Positions 53,630 to 62,487 of a stretch of DNA of 64,000 nucleotides are shown one piece after another. Position numbers and translations under genes: made by a program. This DNA comes from Bradyrhizobium sp. CCGUVB1N3 (GTDB lineage Bacteria; Pseudomonadota; Alphaproteobacteria; Rhizobiales; Xanthobacteraceae). How positions within the stretch are numbered: the first letter of the stretch is position 1; each line of letters opens with the position of its first letter. Under the pieces are notes generated by a model. The model was not told the origin of the DNA, searched no databases, and was given only the letters and a program-made list of their open reading frames with translations. Location of the stretch: positions 1,736,001-1,800,000 of the forward strand of contig NZ_JANADR010000001.1 of the NCBI RefSeq assembly GCF_024199925.1, written 5' to 3'.

Positions 53630-54214
53630 ATGAATCACGACGCCTATCCCGACAATTACATCCGCGGCATCCTCAACAGTGTGAAGTCGATCGCGATGGT
53701 CGGCGCCTCGCCGGTCAATGTGCGGCCGAGCTACTTTGCGTTCAAATATCTGGCGCAGCGCGGCTACGACATGATCCCGGTCAATCCCGGCCATGTCGGC
53801 AAGGAGCTCCTTGGAAAGCCTTTCGTCGCCTCGCTCGCGGACATCGGCCGTCCCGTCGACATGATCGACATCTTCCGCAACTCCAGCCACATCATGCCCG
53901 TGGTGGAGGAAGCCCTGGCGCTCGATCCGCTGCCGAAGGTGATCTGGATGCAGCTTGGCGCACGCGACGATGCGGCCGCGGAGAAGGCCGAGGCCGCCGG
54001 TATCAAGGTCGTGATGAACCGCTGCCCCAAGATCGAATATGGCCGGCTGTCTTCGGAAATCTCCTGGATGGGCGTCAATTCGCGCACGCTCAGCTCCAAG
54101 CGTCCGCCCGCGCCGACGCAAGGCATGCAATTGTCGCTCAATCGCATGAGCGTCGGCGGCGGCAATACCGCAGCGGCCGATCGCGCGGCCAAGAACAAGA
54201 CCGAGCAGAGCTGA
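53630..54214 (+). CDS. CoA-binding (Rossmann) domain protein
   Basis: This 194-residue protein is a single CoA-binding domain (SVKSIAMVGASPVNVRPSYF, GYDMIPVNPGHVGKELLGKP, VDMIDIFRNSSHI, KVIWMQLGARDDAAA). It matches the YccU-like family related to succinyl-CoA synthetase alpha. A conserved cysteine sits in VVMNRCPKIEYGR. It likely binds CoA or an acyl-CoA, with no enzyme function established. It lies 152 bp upstream of metY on the same strand. Confidence 0.92.
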   Translation: MNHDAYPDNYIRGILNSVKSIAMVGASPVNVRPSYFAFKYLAQRGYDMIPVNPGHVGKELLGKPFVASLADIGRPVDMIDIFRNSSHIMPVVEEALALDPLPKVIWMQLGARDDAAAEKAEAAGIKVVMNRCPKIEYGRLSSEISWMGVNSRTLSSKRPPAPTQGMQLSLNRMSVGGGNTAAADRAAKNKTEQS

Positions 54215-54366
54215 CGCATCTGCGAAAGATTCGTTTCGCGAACGCGACAAAGCGAAGCAAGGCCATTCCGAATAAGGCGAGGTGCGCGCGAGTGCCTTGA
54301 CGACGGCCACCGCCGCGATCAGCATGCCGCGCGTTTTTCAGCCTACCCAAGAACAGGACGCCACGA

Positions 54367-55647
54367 ATGAGCGATCGCCTTCCGGGATTTTCGACCCTTG
54401 CCGTGCATGCCGGTGCACAGCCCGATCCGACGACCGGTGCACGCGCAACGCCGATTTATCAGACGACCTCTTTCGTCTTCAACGACGCGGACCACGCCGC
54501 CTCGCTGTTCGGCCTCCAGTCATTCGGCAACATCTATACCCGCATCGGCAATCCCACGAATGCCGTGCTGGAAGAGCGCGTCGCAGCGCTCGAAGGCGGC
54601 ACCGCCGCGCTCGCGGTCGCCTCGGGCCATGCCGCGCAGGTCGTGGTGATGCAGCAATTGCTCCAACCCGGCGACGAGTTCATCGCCGCGCGAAAGCTCT
54701 ATGGCGGCTCGATCAACCAGTTCACCCACTCGTTCAAGAGCTTTGGCTGGAACGTGGTGTGGGCCGATCCCGATGACATCGCAAGCTTCGAGCGCGCGGT
54801 GACGCCGCGCACCAAGGCGATCTTCGTCGAGTCCATCGCCAATCCCGGCGGCAGCATCACCGACATCGAGGCGATCTCCACGGTGGCCCGCAAGGCCGGC
54901 GTGCCGCTGATCGTCGACAACACGCTGGCGACGCCCTATCTGATCAAGCCGATCGACCACGGCGCCGACATCGTCGTGCACTCGCTGACGAAGTTTCTGG
55001 GCGGCCACGGCAACTCGATCGGCGGCGTCATCGTCGATGCCGGCACCTTCGACTGGTCGAAGGACGGCAAATATCCGATGCTCTCGGAGCCGCGCCCCGA
55101 ATATCACGGCATCAAGCTGCACGAGACGTTCGGCAATTTCGCCTTCGCGATCGCCTGCCGCGTGCTGGGCCTGCGCGACCTCGGACCAGCGCTGTCGCCG
55201 TTCAACGCCTTCCTCATCCTCACCGGCATCGAGACGCTGCCGCTGCGCATGCAGAAGCACTGCGACAATGCCAAGGCGATCGCCGAATTCCTGTCCGCCC
55301 ATTCCGCCGTGGCGTCGGTAAGCTATGCGGGTCTGGCGAACGACAAGTACAACCAGCTCGCGCGCAAGTACGCGCCGAAGGGCGCAGGCGCGGTGTTCAC
55401 CTTCAGCCTGAGGGGCGGCTATGATGCGGGTGTCAGCCTGGTGTCGAAGCTGACGCTGTTCTCGCATCTGGCTAATGTCGGCGACACCCGCTCGCTGGTG
55501 ATCCACCCGGCTTCCACTACGCACAGCCAGCTCGACGACGCCGCCAAGGTAAGGTCCGGCGCCGGTCCCGACGTGGTGCGCCTGTCGATCGGCATCGAGG
55601 ACAAGGAAGACCTGATCGCGGACCTCGAGCAGGCCTTGGGCGGGTAA
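54367..55647 (+). CDS. metY: O-acetylhomoserine aminocarboxypropyltransferase / sulfhydrylase
   Basis: This 426-residue PLP enzyme makes homocysteine from O-acetyl-homoserine and sulfide. The PLP lysine is Lys209 in VHSLTKFLGGHGN. Other family markers are FSTLAVHAGAQPDPTTGARA, FGNIYTRIGNPTNAVLEERV and VGDTRSLVIHPASTTHSQLD. The length, the region around residues 225-260 and the THSQL end match the MetY branch and not cystathionine gamma-synthase. No SAM-II riboswitch was recognised in the 152 bp upstream. Confidence 0.95.
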   Translation: MSDRLPGFSTLAVHAGAQPDPTTGARATPIYQTTSFVFNDADHAASLFGLQSFGNIYTRIGNPTNAVLEERVAALEGGTAALAVASGHAAQVVVMQQLLQPGDEFIAARKLYGGSINQFTHSFKSFGWNVVWADPDDIASFERAVTPRTKAIFVESIANPGGSITDIEAISTVARKAGVPLIVDNTLATPYLIKPIDHGADIVVHSLTKFLGGHGNSIGGVIVDAGTFDWSKDGKYPMLSEPRPEYHGIKLHETFGNFAFAIACRVLGLRDLGPALSPFNAFLILTGIETLPLRMQKHCDNAKAIAEFLSAHSAVASVSYAGLANDKYNQLARKYAPKGAGAVFTFSLRGGYDAGVSLVSKLTLFSHLANVGDTRSLVIHPASTTHSQLDDAAKVRSGAGPDVVRLSIGIEDKEDLIADLEQALGG

Positions 55648-55654
55648 TTTGCTT

Positions 55655-55747
55655 GTCATTCCGGGGCGCCTCGAAGAGGCGAACCCGGAATCTCGCGCCG
55701 CAACTTCTGGATTCCGGGTTCGTCGCTTCGCGACGCCCCCGAATGAC
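55655..55747. repeat. intergenic palindromic repeat (93 bp)
   Basis: The arms GTCATTCCGGGGCG (55655-55668) and CGCCCCCGAATGAC (55734-55747) match at 13 of 14 positions. Inner AACCCGGAAT and ATTCCGGGTT are also complementary. It lies just after metY and could act as its terminator. It is a third palindrome type, distinct from those at 29562 and 53510. Confidence 0.8.
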
Positions 55748-55818
55748 GGGGCTCTCGTTAACGCTCTCTGTGGTCCCGGCTGACATACTGAGTTGCCCAG
55801 GTTGATTCGGAGCCGACC

Positions 55819-56214
55819 ATGCTGCGCTGGATAATGTCCCCTCTGGCCGTGATGCTGATGGTCACGAGCGCACTCGCGGCCGATCAGGTCGTCGTGCACA
55901 AGAAGCGACACGTCGAGCAATTGCCGCCGGGCCTGCCGCGTCCGCATTACAAATACCGCACCACGATCGCCCCGGCGGAACCACCGAAGGTCTGGGTCGA
56001 GACCGATCCGGACGCGCTGATCTCGCCGGCCTATGGCGTCGGCAGCTACATCCGCAACCTGCCGGGCACCCCGCTGCTGCCGGGCGCATATACGCTGCCG
56101 GGTTATTACGGCCGCCCATGGGACTACGATTATCAGGGGGCGTATTACGGCGGTCCGCAGGTCGACTATTTCTGGCGCCTGCCCTACGCCTGCGGCGTCT
56201 ACGGCTATTGCTGA
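55819..56214 (+). CDS. small secreted Tyr/Gly/Pro-rich protein
   Basis: This 131-residue protein has a signal peptide (MLRWIMSPLAVMLMVTSALA) and a mature part rich in Pro, Tyr and Gly (YRTTIAPAEPPKVWVE, LPGYYGRPWDYDYQGAYYGG). It ends in YACGVYGYC with two cysteines. It is probably periplasmic or surface-located and of unknown function. Its stop is directly adjacent to the convergent heme A synthase stop. Confidence 0.8.
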   Translation: MLRWIMSPLAVMLMVTSALAADQVVVHKKRHVEQLPPGLPRPHYKYRTTIAPAEPPKVWVETDPDALISPAYGVGSYIRNLPGTPLLPGAYTLPGYYGRPWDYDYQGAYYGGPQVDYFWRLPYACGVYGYC

Positions 56215-57297
56215 TCAGCCGGCCTGGCCCACGGGAACGACGCGCGAGTAGGTTTCAGTGGACTTTCGCGCGGCAAGCCGCTCGGCCTGCATCACGGCCA
56301 GCGTCAGCACGAGGATCGCGACCGCCTGATGCGCGAGCGCGAGCCCCATCGGCACCTGGTTGAGCAGCGTCAGGATGCCGAGCACGGCCTGCAAGCTCAC
56401 CGCCGCAAACAGCCACACGGCGCCGCTCGCAGCAGAACCTGCACGCGAGCGCACGGCGTCGAACGCATGCAGCGCCGCAAGCACGAACAGCGCATAGGCC
56501 GTCATGCGGTGCTCGAACTGCACGGTCAGCACGTTGTCGAACAGGTTGCGCCACCACGGCGTCTCGAACCACAGCCGCTCCGCCGACGGGATGAACGCGC
56601 CGTCGATCTCGGGCCAGGTGTTGTAGGCGCGCCCGGCCCGCAGGCCCGCCACCAGCGCACCGAGATAAAGCTGCACGAAGGTCACGACGACGAGCACCAC
56701 GCTCGTCAGCTTCAGTCGCACTGAGGCAACGATCTCCTGCCGCGCACCGAGCCGCCGCAGGGTCCAGACGATGCCGGCAAAGATCAGCAGCGCAAGAACC
56801 AGATGCGTCGCCAGCCGATACTGCGACACTTCGACCCGTTCGGAGAGGCCAGAGGCCACCATCCACCAGCCGACCGCGCCTTGCAGTGCGCCAAGGCCGA
56901 ACAGCAGCCACAGCCGCCGTTTCAATTCGCTCGACAGACCCCCGCGCCACAGGAAGAACAGGAACGGCAACAGATAGGCGACGCCGATGAAGCGCCCGAG
57001 CAGCCGGTGGCTCCATTCCCACCAGAAGATGGTCTTGAAGTCCGACAGGCTCATGCCGGCATTGAGCTCGCGATATTGCGGGATCTTCTTGTAGGCCTCG
57101 AAGGCCTCGGTCCACTGCGTCTCGGTGAGCGGCGGCACGCTGCCCGTCACTGGCTTCCATTCGACGATCGAAAGCCCGGACTCCGTCAGCCGCGTCGCGC
57201 CGCCGACCAGCACCATCAGCGCGATCAGCGCGGCCACGGCGACGAGCCACCAGCGCACGGCGCGATGCGGGTCCGATGGAGCTGATATCGTGGTCAT
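56215..57297 (-). CDS. ctaA: heme A synthase (COX15/CtaA)
   Basis: This 360-residue membrane enzyme hydroxylates the heme O methyl group to form heme A for cytochrome aa3 oxidase. Eight helices are predicted. Key motifs are [31 protein letters not shown] (heme ligand His), [11 protein letters not shown] and [14 protein letters not shown]. The histidines in [21 protein letters not shown] and ALAHQAVAI correspond to heme ligands. It is divergent from the DUF2842 gene. Confidence 0.96.
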   Translation of the reverse strand: MTTISAPSDPHRAVRWWLVAVAALIALMVLVGGATRLTESGLSIVEWKPVTGSVPPLTETQWTEAFEAYKKIPQYRELNAGMSLSDFKTIFWWEWSHRLLGRFIGVAYLLPFLFFLWRGGLSSELKRRLWLLFGLGALQGAVGWWMVASGLSERVEVSQYRLATHLVLALLIFAGIVWTLRRLGARQEIVASVRLKLTSVVLVVVTFVQLYLGALVAGLRAGRAYNTWPEIDGAFIPSAERLWFETPWWRNLFDNVLTVQFEHRMTAYALFVLAALHAFDAVRSRAGSAASGAVWLFAAVSLQAVLGILTLLNQVPMGLALAHQAVAILVLTLAVMQAERLAARKSTETYSRVVPVGQAG

Positions 57298-57394
57298 TTT
57301 GGCCGGAAAACCAATGCTTGAACCAGGCTGCGCGCCCCTTATAGTCCCCCGCTCCCGCAGCGCAAGTTACGCGAAAAGCCGCAAGCTCCCGCCC

Positions 57395-57604
57395 ATGAAG
57401 ATCCGTACCCGCAAGTTCCTCGGTACCATCGCGCTCCTGGTGCTGGCGGCGACGTGGGCGCTGCTCGGCATGGTCCTGGCGCAGCTGCCGTGGATCGCGG
57501 AATCCGGCTGGCGCCAGGCGATCTATTACGTCGTGGTCGGCATGGGCTGGGTGCTGCCGGCAATGCCGGTCGTGAGCTGGATGCAGCGGCCCGACCCGGC
57601 CTGA
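57395..57604 (+). CDS. DUF2842 small membrane protein
   Basis: This 69-residue protein has two helices (FLGTIALLVLAATWALLGMV and AIYYVVVGMGWVLPAMPVVS), a basic start (MKIRTRKF) and the ending SWMQRPD. The pattern matches DUF2842, an alphaproteobacterial family of unknown function. In many genomes it lies near heme A synthase or oxidase genes. Here it diverges from ctaA by 97 bp. Confidence 0.85.
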   Translation: MKIRTRKFLGTIALLVLAATWALLGMVLAQLPWIAESGWRQAIYYVVVGMGWVLPAMPVVSWMQRPDPA

Positions 57605-57656
57605 CCTACGCAAACGCGCTTGCGCGTTTGTCGGCAGCAAACTCGGGTGTCTTAAC

Positions 57657-58754
57657 TCAACTCACCGCGCTGCCCGTCGGCTTCACTGGCGGAAACGTCG
57701 CGCCCGAGACGAGCACGCGCAGCATCCGCAGCGAGCGGCGGCGGCCATCCCAGGAAATCCGTGGCAACGCGCGCAGATTGGTCCGCCCCTCGACGTCCAC
57801 GATTCCCGGAATCGTCGACACCGCGCTGGCAAAGCCCGCCTCCTCCGCCATCACCACGTGGCTGCGCCGGAACGAGATGCGATCGCCGAACGGATAGGCA
57901 AAGTGTCCGATCTCGCGGTGGAACGCGGACTCCGCCACAGCCTTGCCCATCGCCATCTCGCGCGCCGCGGCCGTATCCTTCATGGTGGCGAGCGCGGCAT
58001 GATTCACCGTCGCGCTGCCGATCGTCACCAGCGGGTCGGCCGCAAGTTTCGAAAGATCCGACCAATCCATCGACGCCTCGCGCGAGACGGCGGCGAGATC
58101 GACGCGATAGCGCTTGCAGAGATCGTTGATCGCAGCCGACAGCTCCGCCGGCGGCAAGGTTCTGAGCCAGTCTTCGAGCAGCGTGAACAGCGCCTGCTTC
58201 TCCGCGCGCTCGGTGACGACGAAGCGCTGCTCCTTCTCGCCCATCATCAGGCTGATGCGGCTCTCGCTCGCGATCACCTGCTCGAGTGCGAGCCACCAGG
58301 CGTCGCCGACGCCGTCGGGAAAGGCGGTCGGCACGTAGACCGTGAAGGGTACGCCATGGCGCGACAGCACCGGATAGGCGAATGTGACGAGATCCTTGTA
58401 CGCACCATCGAAGGTCAGCGCCACGAAGCGCCGCTGCGCGGGCAGCGTCACCGCACGCCGGCAGACCTCATCCATGCCGACGATGTCGAACTTCCACCGC
58501 TTCAGGGCGCGAAGCATGCGGTCGAGGAATTTTGGCGTGATCTCGCCCGCAAGCAGCGGCTGGAACGGCACGCGCCCGCGCGGCCTGACGCGCTGAAAGC
58601 GCAGGATCGCACCGGCGCCGCCTGCCCTCCGTTCGCGCAGCCGGTGCTGGCCGGTGAACCAGGCCAGTTCCAGCCGCAGCCGTTCCATCCATCGGTCGTC
58701 GGAAGCCAAGATCCACCTTTTGCGAGCCGGCGAGCGGCCGGTTCCCCTTTCCAT
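57657..58754 (-). CDS. polysaccharide deacetylase-like (NodB fold) protein with altered metal site
   Basis: This 365-residue protein starts behind AAGGA at 58754. The NodB fold is recognisable: VALTFDGAYKDLVTFAYPVL (motif 1), GSATVNHAALATM (motif 2) and HFAYPFGDRISF (motif 3). In active enzymes motif 1 is TFDDG and motif 2 is H-x3-H. Here the second Asp is replaced by Gly and the first His by Ala, so metal-dependent deacetylation is doubtful. It is the first gene of the exopolysaccharide region, divergent from the acyltransferase. Confidence 0.85.
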   Translation of the reverse strand: MERGTGRSPARKRWILASDDRWMERLRLELAWFTGQHRLRERRAGGAGAILRFQRVRPRGRVPFQPLLAGEITPKFLDRMLRALKRWKFDIVGMDEVCRRAVTLPAQRRFVALTFDGAYKDLVTFAYPVLSRHGVPFTVYVPTAFPDGVGDAWWLALEQVIASESRISLMMGEKEQRFVVTERAEKQALFTLLEDWLRTLPPAELSAAINDLCKRYRVDLAAVSREASMDWSDLSKLAADPLVTIGSATVNHAALATMKDTAAAREMAMGKAVAESAFHREIGHFAYPFGDRISFRRSHVVMAEEAGFASAVSTIPGIVDVEGRTNLRALPRISWDGRRRSLRMLRVLVSGATFPPVKPTGSAVS

Positions 58755-58842
58755 TGTCCTTACTCTTTGTTGACACTTCTTTGCAAAGGTCGGCCACAGG
58801 CCGAACTACGCTTGTTTTCCGTTTTCTCGACAGGTTTCGCGA

Positions 58843-60030
58843 ATGACCATGGCTGCGGCGATGCAAAGCCGGACGGCAGAAGCGCCAGCGCGGTCGAAAG
58901 CGAGCCGCATCGCTGAGGTCGACATCGTCGGCGATCTGGCTACGGCCGAACCGGACTGGCGCGCGCTGGAGAAGACCGGCCACCTCGCCACTCCCTATCA
59001 GCGTTTCGACCTGCTCGCTCCCTGGCAACGTCTCGTCGGCGAGAACGAAGGCGCGACGCCGTTCATCGTCATTGCCCGCGATGCCGAGCGTCGGCCGCTC
59101 GTCGTGCTGCCGCTGTGCACACGGCAAAACCACGGCGTCACCGTCGCCTGCTTCATGGGCGGCAAGCATACGACATTCAACATGGGCTTGTGGGACGCCG
59201 ATTTCGCCGGCCACGCCACCGCCACCGATCTCGACGCGCTGCTCGCGGCCTTGCGCGCACGCGGCGGCATTGACGTGCTTGCGCTACCGCAGCAGCCGAT
59301 GCGCTGGCGCGACCAGCAAAACCCGTTCGCGCTTCTGCCGCGCCAGAATTCCATCAACGGCTGCCCGCTGCTCGCGATGCCGCCGGGCGGACCGCCGGCG
59401 TCGCGCATCAGCAATTCGTTCCGCCGTCGCCTGAAGAGCAAGGAAAAGAAGCTTCAGGCGCTCGCCGGCTACCGCTATCACCTCGCCACTACCGATGACG
59501 ACATCACGCGCCTGCTCGACTGGTTCTTCCGCGTCAAGCCGGTGCGGATGGCGGAGCAGAAGCTGCCGAACGTGTTCGCCGAGCCCGGCGTCGAGGCGTT
59601 CGTCCGCTCGGCCTGCCTCACGCCGCGCGGCGACGGCCGCGTCATCGACATCCATGCGCTGGAATGCGACGAGGAGGTGATCGCGATCTACGCCGGCGTC
59701 GCCGACGACCGCCGCTTCTCGATGATGTTCAACACCTACACGATGACGGAGCACGCGCGCTACAGCCCCGGCCTGATCCTGATGCGCAACATCATCGACC
59801 GCTATGCGGAAGCAGGCTACGACGCCCTCGATCTCGGCATCGGCTCGGACGACTACAAGCGCCTGTTCTGCAAGAGCGACGAAGAGGTCTTTGACAGCTT
59901 TGTCCCGCTGACCTCGCGCGGCAAGCTCGCGGCGATGGCGATGTCATCGCTCAGCCACGGCAAGCGCCTCGTGAAGCAGAACCAGGTACTTTTCGACCTC
60001 GCGCGAAAACTACGCCGGGCGTTCGGGTAA
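58843..60030 (+). CDS. GNAT/FemAB-type acyltransferase (CelD/BcsL-like)
   Basis: This 395-residue protein belongs to the PF13480-like acetyltransferases linked to exopolysaccharide or cellulose synthesis. Markers are TPYQRFDLLAPWQRLVGEN in the N-terminal half, ISNSFRRRLKSKEKKLQA at the centre, and then ARYSPGLILMRNIIDRYAEA and DLGIGSDDYKRLFCKSDEE. It may acylate a sugar of the polymer. The start MTMAAAMQSR at 58843 lies 88 bp from the divergent deacetylase-like gene. Confidence 0.87.
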   Translation: MTMAAAMQSRTAEAPARSKASRIAEVDIVGDLATAEPDWRALEKTGHLATPYQRFDLLAPWQRLVGENEGATPFIVIARDAERRPLVVLPLCTRQNHGVTVACFMGGKHTTFNMGLWDADFAGHATATDLDALLAALRARGGIDVLALPQQPMRWRDQQNPFALLPRQNSINGCPLLAMPPGGPPASRISNSFRRRLKSKEKKLQALAGYRYHLATTDDDITRLLDWFFRVKPVRMAEQKLPNVFAEPGVEAFVRSACLTPRGDGRVIDIHALECDEEVIAIYAGVADDRRFSMMFNTYTMTEHARYSPGLILMRNIIDRYAEAGYDALDLGIGSDDYKRLFCKSDEEVFDSFVPLTSRGKLAAMAMSSLSHGKRLVKQNQVLFDLARKLRRAFG

Positions 60031-60057
60031 GCGTAGCGCCGAACAGCGTCGCCCCGC

Positions 60058-62277
60058 CTAAGCCGCCACCACGCGGGGCGCTTCCACGGCATCCGACGGC
60101 TGAACCGGCTTCTGCAGCATCGTCACTTCGTTGAATCCGACCGCCTTGAGCTGCTCGCACATCGCAGTGCGGGCGTCAGCTGGCATGCCGGCGTCCGGCA
60201 CCACGACGGCGCGGGCGTTCGTCGTCAACAGTTCGGCGGGCAAGTCGGACGCGCTGCCTGCGTCGAGCAGCACGTGGTCGTAGACGCGGAGCAAGGCGTC
60301 GATCGCCAGCGTCACGCGCGGCGATTGCAGCAGGCTGCGGTCGAAGCCGGGGCGACCTGCCGCGACCAGCTGCAGGCGCGAGAGCTTGTCCTTGGTGATG
60401 ATCTGCGCAAACGAAGCCTCGCCCTGCATCAACTCGGCAAGGCCCGGTGCAGCCGGATCGGCCGAGATGGCCGGAATCGTCGGCGAGGATGCCGCGAGAT
60501 CGACGACCACGACGCGCGCCTCGCGCGCCAGAAGGCGCGCTAGCGTCAACGCAGTCAACGTGATGCCCTCGCCCGCCGCGGTGCCGAGCACCGTCACCTT
60601 GCGCGCGGCGGTGCCGGCGCGGCGCAGGCTGTCGGCAAGCTGTTCGATCTCGGCGAACTCGGTGATATCAGCGTCGGAAGCCATCTCCGGCTGGAGCGGC
60701 GCCGGCTCGCTCACCACGGGCTCGGGCTCGACGGCTGGCTCACTGCGGGCAGCAACGCGCGAGGCGGCGGAGGTCGGCGTGAATGCGGCGATTGCCCGCG
60801 GCGCGGTCATGCGCAGGAGTTCGCCGGTGACGACGACCCCCGTGCTGAGCAGCAGCGTCGCCAGCGTGGCGATGAGCACGATCGGCAGCTTTTTCGGATA
60901 GGCGATCGTGTTCGAGACGATGGCGCGCGAGATGATGCGCCCTTCGGTCGGCGCGGTGTCGATGGTCTCGCGGGTATTGGCCTCGCGATATTTGGCGAGA
61001 TAGGTCTCGAGCAGGTCGCGCTGCGCCTTGGCCTCGCGCTCCAGCGCCCGAAGCTGGACGTCCTGGCCGTTGGTCGAGGTCGCCTGCTTCTTGAGCTGCT
61101 CGAGGCTGGCGGTGAGGCTGTCGACGCGGCTGCCGGCGATCCGCGCGTCATTCTCCAGCGAGCGCGAGATCTTGCCCGCCTCGTCACGGATCTGCGTGTC
61201 GAGGTCCCCGATCTGCGCCTTCAATTCCTTGATGCGCGGATGGTTGCCGAGCAGCGTCGAGGACTGCTCGGCGAGCTGCGCCCGCAGCGTCACCCGCTGC
61301 TCGGACAGCCGGCGCATCAGCTCGGAATTCAGCACCTCCGATGCTTCGATCGGCTTGCCGCTCTGGAGCATCTCGCGGATCAGCCGCGCCCTGGCTTCGG
61401 CATCGGCCTTCATCGCGCGCGCATTGTTGAGCTGGGTGTTGATCTCACCCATCTGCTGATTCGACAGCGTGGTGTTGTTGGTGCCGATGAACAGCGACGA
61501 TTTGGAGCGAAAATCCTCGGCCTTGGCCTCGGCTTCCGAGACCTTCTTGCGCAGGTTCTCGATCTCGCCGGACAGCCACGCGCTGGCCGACTTGGCCTGC
61601 TCCTGGCGCGCGCTCTGTTGCAGCACCAGATAGCCGTCGGCGATCGAATTGGCGACGCGCGCGGCGAGCTCCGGATCGCCCGACTGGAATTCAACGACGA
61701 TCACGCGCGACTTGTCGACCGCATAGGCGGTCAGACGGTCGTAATAGGCATCCAGCACCCGCTCTTCCGGCGTCATCGAGAACGGATCGCGGCCGATCCC
61801 GAACAGCGCGGCCAGCGATTTCAGCGGCGAGATGCCGCGCAGAACCGGGTCGAATTCGGGCAGCTCCGCGAGCTTGTTCTTCTTGATGATCTCGCGCGCC
61901 AGATCGCGCGACAGCACGAGCTGCACCTGGCTGGTGACGGCCTCGGCATCGAGCGCCTGCCGCTCCTCGGTGCTGCGGTCGCTGGTCGGACGCAGGAACA
62001 CGTTCTCGCGGCCGTCGATCAAAATGCGGGCTTCCGACTTGTAGCGCGGCGTCACCAGATTGACGCCGGCGAGCGCGAGCACCAGCGCCAGCACCGTCGG
62101 CACCATGATGAAACGGCGCCTGCGCTTGAGGGCAGCGCCGAGCGCATGCAGATCGATGTCGCCGGATTCGGCTTGCGCCTGGCGCGCGACAGCGGCAGCA
62201 GGCTTCGGCTCAGGCTTGTGCAAGGCCCGCTCGATCACGGCCTTGTACTTGCCGGCTCGCCAGAACGCTAAACGCAT
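60058..62277 (-). CDS. Wzz/GumC-type exopolysaccharide chain-length protein with degenerate kinase domain
   Basis: This is a 739-residue inner-membrane protein. It has a Wzz domain (from IDLHALGAALKRRRRFIMV, with TM1 VPTVLALVLALAGVNLV), a long periplasmic coiled coil (about residues 210-430), the GNVR-like region and TM2 (LPIVLIATLATLLLSTGVVV). Then comes a cytosolic BY-kinase-like domain. The Walker A region (about 560-572) reads GTAAGEGITLT, with Ile where the essential Lys should be. Walker A' (VVVVDLAAS) is also incomplete, and no Tyr cluster is present. It should set chain length but not autophosphorylate. GGGAG precedes the ATG. Confidence 0.9.
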   Translation of the reverse strand: MRLAFWRAGKYKAVIERALHKPEPKPAAAVARQAQAESGDIDLHALGAALKRRRRFIMVPTVLALVLALAGVNLVTPRYKSEARILIDGRENVFLRPTSDRSTEERQALDAEAVTSQVQLVLSRDLAREIIKKNKLAELPEFDPVLRGISPLKSLAALFGIGRDPFSMTPEERVLDAYYDRLTAYAVDKSRVIVVEFQSGDPELAARVANSIADGYLVLQQSARQEQAKSASAWLSGEIENLRKKVSEAEAKAEDFRSKSSLFIGTNNTTLSNQQMGEINTQLNNARAMKADAEARARLIREMLQSGKPIEASEVLNSELMRRLSEQRVTLRAQLAEQSSTLLGNHPRIKELKAQIGDLDTQIRDEAGKISRSLENDARIAGSRVDSLTASLEQLKKQATSTNGQDVQLRALEREAKAQRDLLETYLAKYREANTRETIDTAPTEGRIISRAIVSNTIAYPKKLPIVLIATLATLLLSTGVVVTGELLRMTAPRAIAAFTPTSAASRVAARSEPAVEPEPVVSEPAPLQPEMASDADITEFAEIEQLADSLRRAGTAARKVTVLGTAAGEGITLTALTLARLLAREARVVVVDLAASSPTIPAISADPAAPGLAELMQGEASFAQIITKDKLSRLQLVAAGRPGFDRSLLQSPRVTLAIDALLRVYDHVLLDAGSASDLPAELLTTNARAVVVPDAGMPADARTAMCEQLKAVGFNEVTMLQKPVQPSDAVEAPRVVAA

Positions 62278-62487
62278 CGCACACTCCCGCAGGGCAACGC
62301 CACTACCCACCTCAACGGAGGCGATTACACTCCATTAAGGTTGCCGCTGGGTTAATCGCGCCGCACGCGTGCATGGCCCGACCGCGCGATCGCGCACCAA
62401 CACCATTTGTTAACCATGAGACCCCTTAATCGGGATCGATAATTCAGTGGATTGCTCCGTCATCGCCTGCGAGCGCCGGTTCAGATC

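Noticed and set aside
54215..54366. SAM-II riboswitch upstream of metY
   Set aside because: Such elements occur before met genes in some alphaproteobacteria, but the expected conserved pseudoknot sequence is not seen here.
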